DNA of 10,219 nucleotides, taken from positions 1 through 10,219 of the forward strand of contig JAGOBZ010000084.1 of assembly GCA_017999015.1 (NCBI GenBank). Reading direction: 5' to 3'. Position numbers and translations under genes: made by a program. Below, piece after piece: positions 6,079 through 10,219 of this stretch. Position 1 is the first letter of the stretch; each line of letters begins with the position of its first letter. The notes below the pieces were generated by a model. It made no database searches and was not told the origin of the DNA. It saw only the letters and a program-made list of their open reading frames with translations. This DNA is from Kiritimatiellia bacterium (lineage in GTDB: Bacteria > Verrucomicrobiota > Kiritimatiellia > RFP12 > UBA1067).

Positions 6079-6749
6079 CCTGTAATAACGACCTGCACTT
6101 CGCGAAACCCGACTACGCCCGCCAGCAGCGCTGCGGTGTGCCGGAGGTGATCTACGGCGCGGGCAAGACCGCACCGCAGATCGTCGCGATCATGCGCGCG
6201 CTGAATGACGCCGGACAAAATGCCTTTGCCACGCGCGTGACGCCGGAGCAGGCCGCCGCCGTGTGCGCGGAGTTGCCTGACGCGGTCTACCGCGTGGAGG
6301 CGCGCATTCTGACCCGCGACGTCACTCCGCTGCCGTCGCGCGCCGGCAAGATTGCCGTGCTCTGCGCCGGCACTTCGGATCTGCCGGTCGCGGAAGAGGC
6401 CGCCGTCACCGCCGAACGCCTGGGCGCGGCGGTCGAGCGCGTCTACGACGTGGGCGTGGCCGGGCTCCACCGCCTGCTTTCGCGCGTGGAGCGTTTCGCC
6501 GACGCGCGCGCCATTGTCGTGGTCGCGGGCATGGAGGGCGCGCTGCCTTCGGTCGTCGGCGGGCTCATCGACAAACCGGTGATCGCCGTGCCGACCAGCG
6601 TGGGATACGGCGCCAGCTTCAACGGGCTGGCCGCCCTGCTCGGCATGCTGAACACCTGTGCCGCAGGCGTCACCGTGGTCAACATCGACAACGGCTTCGG
6701 CGCGGGCGTCGCCGCCGCGCGCATCAACCACGGCGCTACAGCGAATTGA
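6075..6749 (+). CDS. larB: LarB-like pyridinium-3,5-biscarboxylic acid mononucleotide synthase, shortened N-terminus
   Basis: LarB carboxylates and hydrolyses nicotinic acid adenine dinucleotide in the first step of making the nickel-pincer cofactor of lactate racemase (LarA) and related enzymes. The family signature is strong: GVPEVIYGAGKT (21-32), TRVTPEQA (53-60), AGTSDLPVAEEAA (98-110), YDVGVAGLHRLLSR (124-137), VVAGMEGALPSVVGGL (149-164), VPTSVGYGASFNGLAALL (172-189), MLNTCAAG (191-198) and NIDNGFGAG. C195 aligns with the cysteine numbered about 221 in Lactiplantibacillus LarB (from memory). The 224-residue protein therefore lacks about 25 residues at the front: homology begins almost at once with DLHFAKPDYARQQ. 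The missing part is the N-terminal helical region, and the PurE-like catalytic domain is complete. No larA, larC or larE is visible here. Its 3' end overlaps the convergent cytochrome gene by 14 nt. Confidence 0.9.
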   Translation: MTCNNDLHFAKPDYARQQRCGVPEVIYGAGKTAPQIVAIMRALNDAGQNAFATRVTPEQAAAVCAELPDAVYRVEARILTRDVTPLPSRAGKIAVLCAGTSDLPVAEEAAVTAERLGAAVERVYDVGVAGLHRLLSRVERFADARAIVVVAGMEGALPSVVGGLIDKPVIAVPTSVGYGASFNGLAALLGMLNTCAAGVTVVNIDNGFGAGVAAARINHGATAN

Positions 6750-8565
6750 CGTACTCGGCGAGGTCATCGACCTCACGCGGAGACAGCCCCTTGGTGTGGC
6801 CGTGCCTGTTGTTCGTGTTGTCGGTGGTGATGACGTCTCGGATCGTCATCGCGCGACCGTCATACATGTAGGGCGCGGTACGCCACACCTCGATCAAAAT
6901 CGGCGTGGCGAATTCGCGGTCGCGCTCACTGTCCGACCCCAAACCGAACGCGAATTTCTTTTTGCTCCCGTAATAGGGCGGCGTATGGCATGTCGCACAG
7001 CCCGCCTTGCCCTCGAAAATCACCTTGCCACGCTTCGCCGCATCGGTCAACGAGCCGTCCGGCTTGAGATACGGGCTCGGCACCGGCTGCAGCGCCTTCA
7101 AATAGGCGTTGACACCGTCCAGTTGCGGTTCGGGCAGTTCATGGAACTGGATCAGCGCGAACCCCTTTGTGACCGCGACCTCGGCGGAAGCCCGCACGCC
7201 GGTGATCATGACCGGCGAGGTGCGGTGCGTATAGAGCAGACTGCGCGATTGCTTGGGGTTGCCGATGCCGTCGTTCATAAGATCCCAGTTGGTGCCGTCG
7301 GACCGCGCCTCCGGATGGCAGCTTGCACAACTCAGCCAGTGCTGATAGCAGAGCGTCGCATCATGAAACGCCATCTCCCCCTGCCGCGCCAATTCCAGTT
7401 GCGGCCGGGTGTCCGCCAGCGGCAGCTCAACGGCTGCGCCCGGGCCATCGTCCCACAGTTCAACCATGTTCAGACTGTCGCCGAAATACATGGCGCTGAA
7501 GACCCGCTCGCCGCACACCGCCAGCGCGCGCGGCCCCTGCCCCTCCAACGCCACGCGGGTCTTGGCTCCGTAGAGGAAACTCAAGTCGTTGACGACATCC
7601 TTCGGATTTTCCGCCGCAGCCAGACGCTTCATCATTTCCACGGCGTCCACCACCACCAGCTCGTGCGTGCCGGACACATTGACGCACAGCCAGCGCCCGT
7701 CAGCCGACACCGCGACGCCCCACGGGTTCGCCGCGCCCCTGACGGTATCGTCCAGCAGCACCGCATTCACGTAGGTGCGCGACGCCACATCAAACACCGA
7801 CACCGCGCTGGTGTTGATCCAGCCGCGGTCGAGGTGTGTGGTCGGCACCGTAAACCGTCCGATGGAGTGGGTCACATAACAATACCGCCCGTCCGGGCTC
7901 ATCACGGCATCCCGCACCGCGAAGGCGCCGGCCGGCAGGTCGAGGGTCGCCACCGGCGCCAGTGTCGCGCTGTCAAACACGTTGAGCACGGCAAAGACAT
8001 GTTGGCTGTTGGCGGGCATAATCGGCAGGTGATTGCCGACCCACAGCGTCTTGCCATCCTTGGAGAGGCAGATCGCCGCAGGCTCGCGCACCGCTTTGGC
8101 CGAATGCGTGACGCGTCCGCTAGCCAGGTCGAGCGCGTGAATATCCTTTTGATCGTCACGCGCGAACCGGTTGCAATAGTAGAGCGTCTTTCCGTCCGGG
8201 CTCACCGCCAGCGCCTCGGGCGTATGTCCGGCCGGCAGTGATCTCACGCGCGCGCCGGTCGCCGGGTCGATCTCATGGAGCAGGCCCTTCACCTCTCCCG
8301 CCGTCGCGAACAGCCGCTTACCGTCCGGCGAGAGCGCGATGCGCCGCACCTGTTCCAACGCATACCGGGCCACCACCTTCTCGTCGGCGGTGTCGAACAC
8401 AAGGATAGCGCCGGCTGTCTCACACGCCACGTACAGCCGCTTGCCCGCGCGGTCCGCCACCACGGAGCCCGGCGACAGATACGGTGACGGCGCACCCGAC
8501 ACGCCGGCAACCGCCAGCGCCGCGCACGCGATCACCCTCACCCGACTACACAAGCAACCCAGCAT
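6736..8565 (-). CDS. Periplasmic YVTN beta-propeller / di-heme cytochrome c (MauG/CcpA-like) protein
   Basis: This 609-residue protein starts with a hydrophobic export signal (about 1-24, GVSGAP cleavage region). Residues about 28-370 contain repeated beta-propeller units of YVTN/lactonase type, each with an SPDG or SKDG turn: SPDGKRLF (79-86), SPDGKTLYY (122-130), SKDGKTLW (168-175), SPDGRYCYV (223-231) and SADGRWLCV (287-295). Residues about 390-609 resemble the di-heme cytochrome c peroxidase/MauG fold, with CASCH (413-417), CATCH (523-527) and the late signature APYMYDGR (564-571). Haem is attached in the periplasm. The likely role is electron transfer or peroxide/oxidative chemistry on an unknown substrate. 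The ATG at 8565 has only a weak ribosome site (a GGGGG stretch about 11 nt upstream, or GGTGAT at 5 nt). It lies 64 nt after the SUMF1/cytochrome gene on the same strand, so co-transcription is likely. Confidence 0.88.
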   Translation of the reverse strand: MLGCLCSRVRVIACAALAVAGVSGAPSPYLSPGSVVADRAGKRLYVACETAGAILVFDTADEKVVARYALEQVRRIALSPDGKRLFATAGEVKGLLHEIDPATGARVRSLPAGHTPEALAVSPDGKTLYYCNRFARDDQKDIHALDLASGRVTHSAKAVREPAAICLSKDGKTLWVGNHLPIMPANSQHVFAVLNVFDSATLAPVATLDLPAGAFAVRDAVMSPDGRYCYVTHSIGRFTVPTTHLDRGWINTSAVSVFDVASRTYVNAVLLDDTVRGAANPWGVAVSADGRWLCVNVSGTHELVVVDAVEMMKRLAAAENPKDVVNDLSFLYGAKTRVALEGQGPRALAVCGERVFSAMYFGDSLNMVELWDDGPGAAVELPLADTRPQLELARQGEMAFHDATLCYQHWLSCASCHPEARSDGTNWDLMNDGIGNPKQSRSLLYTHRTSPVMITGVRASAEVAVTKGFALIQFHELPEPQLDGVNAYLKALQPVPSPYLKPDGSLTDAAKRGKVIFEGKAGCATCHTPPYYGSKKKFAFGLGSDSERDREFATPILIEVWRTAPYMYDGRAMTIRDVITTDNTNNRHGHTKGLSPREVDDLAEYVNSL

Positions 8566-8629
8566 GCTATCACCATCCCCCTGCCGCCGCGCGCATCACG
8601 CTCATGCGTTCGGCAGCCTCAACTCGCGA

Positions 8630-10219
8630 CTACTCCTCGACGACAATCCGGAATCCGACATTGAAGACGCCCTGCCACGCCTCGTACCCGAGCCGGTAGC
8701 TCGCGGTGGCCCGGTACGGACGGTCAAAGAACGAACCGCCACGCACCGTCTTTTTCACGTCGGGGCGCCGGGAGTCGCTCTTGCGCGGCTTATACGGGTA
8801 GCGCGCGTAATCGCTGCGCGTCCACTCCGCCACATTCCCGTGCATGTCAAACAGGCCCCACGGGTTGGGCTGATACTGTTTGGTGCCGGTCACCAGGAAT
8901 TGCTTGTCGTCAAAGGCCGAGACGCGCGGCACGAAATCGAAAACCCGGTTGCCGACCAGCCCCTTGTTAAAGACCGGATTAACCCCGTTCACCGCGTATT
9001 TCTCAATCGATTTGTCAGCGAGGTTCGCGAACGGACTGAAGTCGTCGCCCACCGCACCGAACGACATCGCCGTCGCGCTGCCGGCACGGCATGCCCACTC
9101 CCACTGCGCCTCGGTGGGCAGCGCGACCTTCGCGCCACTGCGCTTCGCCGCCCAGGCGCAGAAGGCGTCGGCATCCAGCCAGCTCATGCGTACGGCGGGC
9201 TGCTCGGCATAGTTGGCGTAGTAGCCGAGGCGCACGTGATCCTTCCACTGCTGGTCGAACACACTGGCGTTGTGATCGGGCTTGAAGGCAAAAAAGGCCG
9301 TGTTGTTGATTTCGTTCTCGGAGATCCAGAAGGGCTTATCGATGGTCACGCGGTGGCGCGGCTGCTCCAAGACGGTTTCGTCGTCGCTTCCCATCACGAA
9401 CTCGCCGGCCGGTATACGGACCAGCGTGATGCGGACACCGTCACCCAGGTCGAGCGTACGCATAACCGCTTCGCCACCGGCTTGGCGCTGCATGCGCTTG
9501 GCGGTTTCGGCGTCGAACGGCCAGCCCTTCGCTGAAACCCGGACCGGTGCGGCGCGCTCTTCACCTTTTTCACGGGTGGGCTTGATTGGATAGGGCTGCG
9601 CCGGGACCGCTTCCCAGTCATCGTCGATGTTCGCGTAGCGCGCGCGCAGCGCCGCCGCATGCGCGGAGATGTTGGTGGTCCACGTGTGCCGTCCGGCATC
9701 CATCGAATAGACCGATGTCCAGTTGCCGTGGAACGGCACATTCAGATCGATCCACGTGTAGAGGCGCCGCCACGAGTCGTCATCGAGCTTCACCCCGTAA
9801 TGGCCTTTCTCCAGAAGCTGCACGCCCTCTGAGGTCGAGGCGTGGAATTCATAGGGGATGCCCATCGTTCCCGCGCTCTCGGGGCCGGGACGCCGGAAGT
9901 AGCGGTGGAAGGCGTGGTAAGAATGGCTGAAGCGTTCCTCGGCGCGTTTGGTGTCGAGCAGCGCTTTGTTTTTGAAATCGGGCTTCTTGGAATCGCTGCC
10001 GTCATGACAGCGGATGCAGTAGGCGTCGAGAATCGGCTGGATCTCCATCTCAAAGGCGAATCCCTCGACCGTCGCGCGGTGCGGCGTGATGGCCTGAGGC
10101 GGCTTGCCTGACGCCAGGGTCTTGCTGGTGACCGGCGGCTCGGTCGGCGGCTCGTGGCAGCCGATGCACGAGAGCTTCTCGCCCGGCATGGCGACCAGCC
10201 AGCTCCTGAAGAGCTGCAT
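8630..10219 (-). CDS. Cytochrome c / SUMF1-domain protein (hydrazine synthase alpha-like haem region), 5' end off window
   Basis: The frame is open to the right edge. The ATG on the last three bases is probably an internal Met, because the sequence begins inside a domain. Visible residues 1-529 start with two c-type haem motifs, CIGCH (18-22) and CIRCH (68-72). They continue through the TWIDLNVPFHGNW region (155-167), a pattern seen in large PVC proteins related to hydrazine synthase alpha. A formylglycine-generating-enzyme (SUMF1/PvdO/EgtB) fold follows from about 260: AGEFVMGS (271-278), ALPTEAQWEWACRAG (366-380), NPWGLFDMHGNVAEWTR (452-468), VRGGSFFDRPYRA (492-504) and the terminal NVGFRIVVEE. 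Both catalytic cysteines of true FGE are missing from the GGSFFDRPYRATASYRLGYE stretch, so sulfatase maturation is unlikely. Probably periplasmic. It precedes the YVTN cytochrome by 64 nt, and the two may be redox partners. Confidence 0.85.
   Translation of the reverse strand: MQLFRSWLVAMPGEKLSCIGCHEPPTEPPVTSKTLASGKPPQAITPHRATVEGFAFEMEIQPILDAYCIRCHDGSDSKKPDFKNKALLDTKRAEERFSHSYHAFHRYFRRPGPESAGTMGIPYEFHASTSEGVQLLEKGHYGVKLDDDSWRRLYTWIDLNVPFHGNWTSVYSMDAGRHTWTTNISAHAAALRARYANIDDDWEAVPAQPYPIKPTREKGEERAAPVRVSAKGWPFDAETAKRMQRQAGGEAVMRTLDLGDGVRITLVRIPAGEFVMGSDDETVLEQPRHRVTIDKPFWISENEINNTAFFAFKPDHNASVFDQQWKDHVRLGYYANYAEQPAVRMSWLDADAFCAWAAKRSGAKVALPTEAQWEWACRAGSATAMSFGAVGDDFSPFANLADKSIEKYAVNGVNPVFNKGLVGNRVFDFVPRVSAFDDKQFLVTGTKQYQPNPWGLFDMHGNVAEWTRSDYARYPYKPRKSDSRRPDVKKTVRGGSFFDRPYRATASYRLGYEAWQGVFNVGFRIVVEE

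Larger units (their letters stand above)
3986..6085 (+). other. Horizontally acquired Type II restriction-modification cassette (right boundary approximate)
   Basis: This block carries the R and M genes and stands out by composition. By hand count, 4381-4440 has 22 G+C in 60 nt and 5701-5760 has 25 in 60, against 40 in 60 for 3421-3480 inside glyQS. GC-rich host-like sequence resumes at about 6085-6095, just inside larB. I found no integrase, transposase, terminal inverted repeats or target duplication at the edges. Neither a terminator nor a clear promoter separates the cassette from glyQS or larB, so it appears embedded in the host operon. The predicted target is CCGCGG, the Eco29kI/SacII site, inferred from family membership. 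At least two such sites occur in flanking host genes (2266-2271 and 7823-7828), so methylation by M would be needed to protect the chromosome. Confidence 0.7.

Noticed and set aside
3986..6090. Target-site duplication or terminal inverted repeats at the cassette edges
   Set aside because: I compared the sequence around 3980-4012 with that around 6050-6095 and found no convincing repeat beyond a few bases.
6075..6749. PurE (AIR carboxylase) as the identity of the 224-residue protein
   Set aside because: LarB shares a PurE-like C-terminal fold, but YDVGVAGLHRLLSR, AGMEGALPSVV and the FPEVIYG-type N-terminal domain are LarB signatures.
5994..6776. Minus-strand open frame of 260 codons opposite larB
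   Set aside because: larB on the plus strand has extensive family signatures. The antisense product is His/Arg/Asp-rich and unrecognisable.
6658..8241. Plus-strand open frame of 527 codons opposite the YVTN cytochrome gene
   Set aside because: Its translation is Arg/His-rich low-complexity sequence typical of an antisense shadow. The minus strand encodes a clear propeller and two CxxCH motifs.
8339..9535. Plus-strand open frame of 398 codons opposite the SUMF1 gene
   Set aside because: It is antisense to a protein with strong family motifs and has no ribosome site or domain of its own.
8630..10219. True hydrazine synthase or an anammox signature
   Set aside because: Only the haem-region pattern is shared. 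The fused SUMF1 domain and the absence of other hydrazine synthase genes make this a distant family relation.
1..10219. CRISPR array, rRNA, phage or insertion-sequence genes
   Set aside because: I saw no regularly spaced repeats, rRNA-like segments, transposase or phage structural genes on either strand.

Overview
The window looks like a chromosome segment of a high-GC Gram-negative bacterium, probably from the PVC assemblage (Kiritimatiellota, Verrucomicrobiota or Lentisphaerota type). This is inferred from gene content, not from a phylogenetic marker. The clues are an exported FAD_oxidored-family oxidoreductase beside an exported ThuA-like protein, a YVTN beta-propeller fused to a di-heme cytochrome c, and a protein joining CxxCH haem motifs to a sulfatase-modifying-factor (SUMF1) fold.

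Layout, left to right. (1) 1-1641, minus strand: a two-gene unit with a candidate promoter, reading ThuA-like protein and then a Tat/lipoprotein-type FAD oxidoreductase cut by the left edge. (2) 1642-1965: a non-coding stretch with the unit's promoter region, a cluster of CGCAA repeats, two palindromes and a tRNA terminator. (3) 1966-2095, minus: a tRNA-Leu(GAG) with encoded CCA, its own promoter and a rho-independent terminator. (4) 2219-6749, plus: glycyl-tRNA synthetase, an Eco29kI-like GIY-YIG restriction endonuclease, a C5-cytosine DNA methyltransferase and LarB, packed into one apparent transcription unit. (5) 6736-10219, minus: a SUMF1/cytochrome c protein (5' end off the window) followed by the YVTN/di-heme cytochrome. 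This pair converges on larB with a 14-nt tail overlap.

The most interesting feature is the restriction-modification cassette, about 3986 to 6085. It is clearly poorer in GC than its neighbours and sits between two housekeeping-type genes. Its genes are fused to the host operon by an unusual set of junctions: 30 nt after glyQS, a 1-nt TAATG overlap between R and M, and a 4-nt ATGA overlap between M and larB. The larB reading frame lacks about 25 residues at its N-terminus compared with typical LarB, and its Shine-Dalgarno lies inside the last codons of the methyltransferase. The cassette may therefore have replaced the 5' end of larB and re-supplied its translation start. The methyltransferase also has a C-terminal extension of about 130 residues that I cannot assign to any family.

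The other genes encode extracytoplasmic redox and probable carbohydrate-related functions. Nothing in the window shows their substrates.
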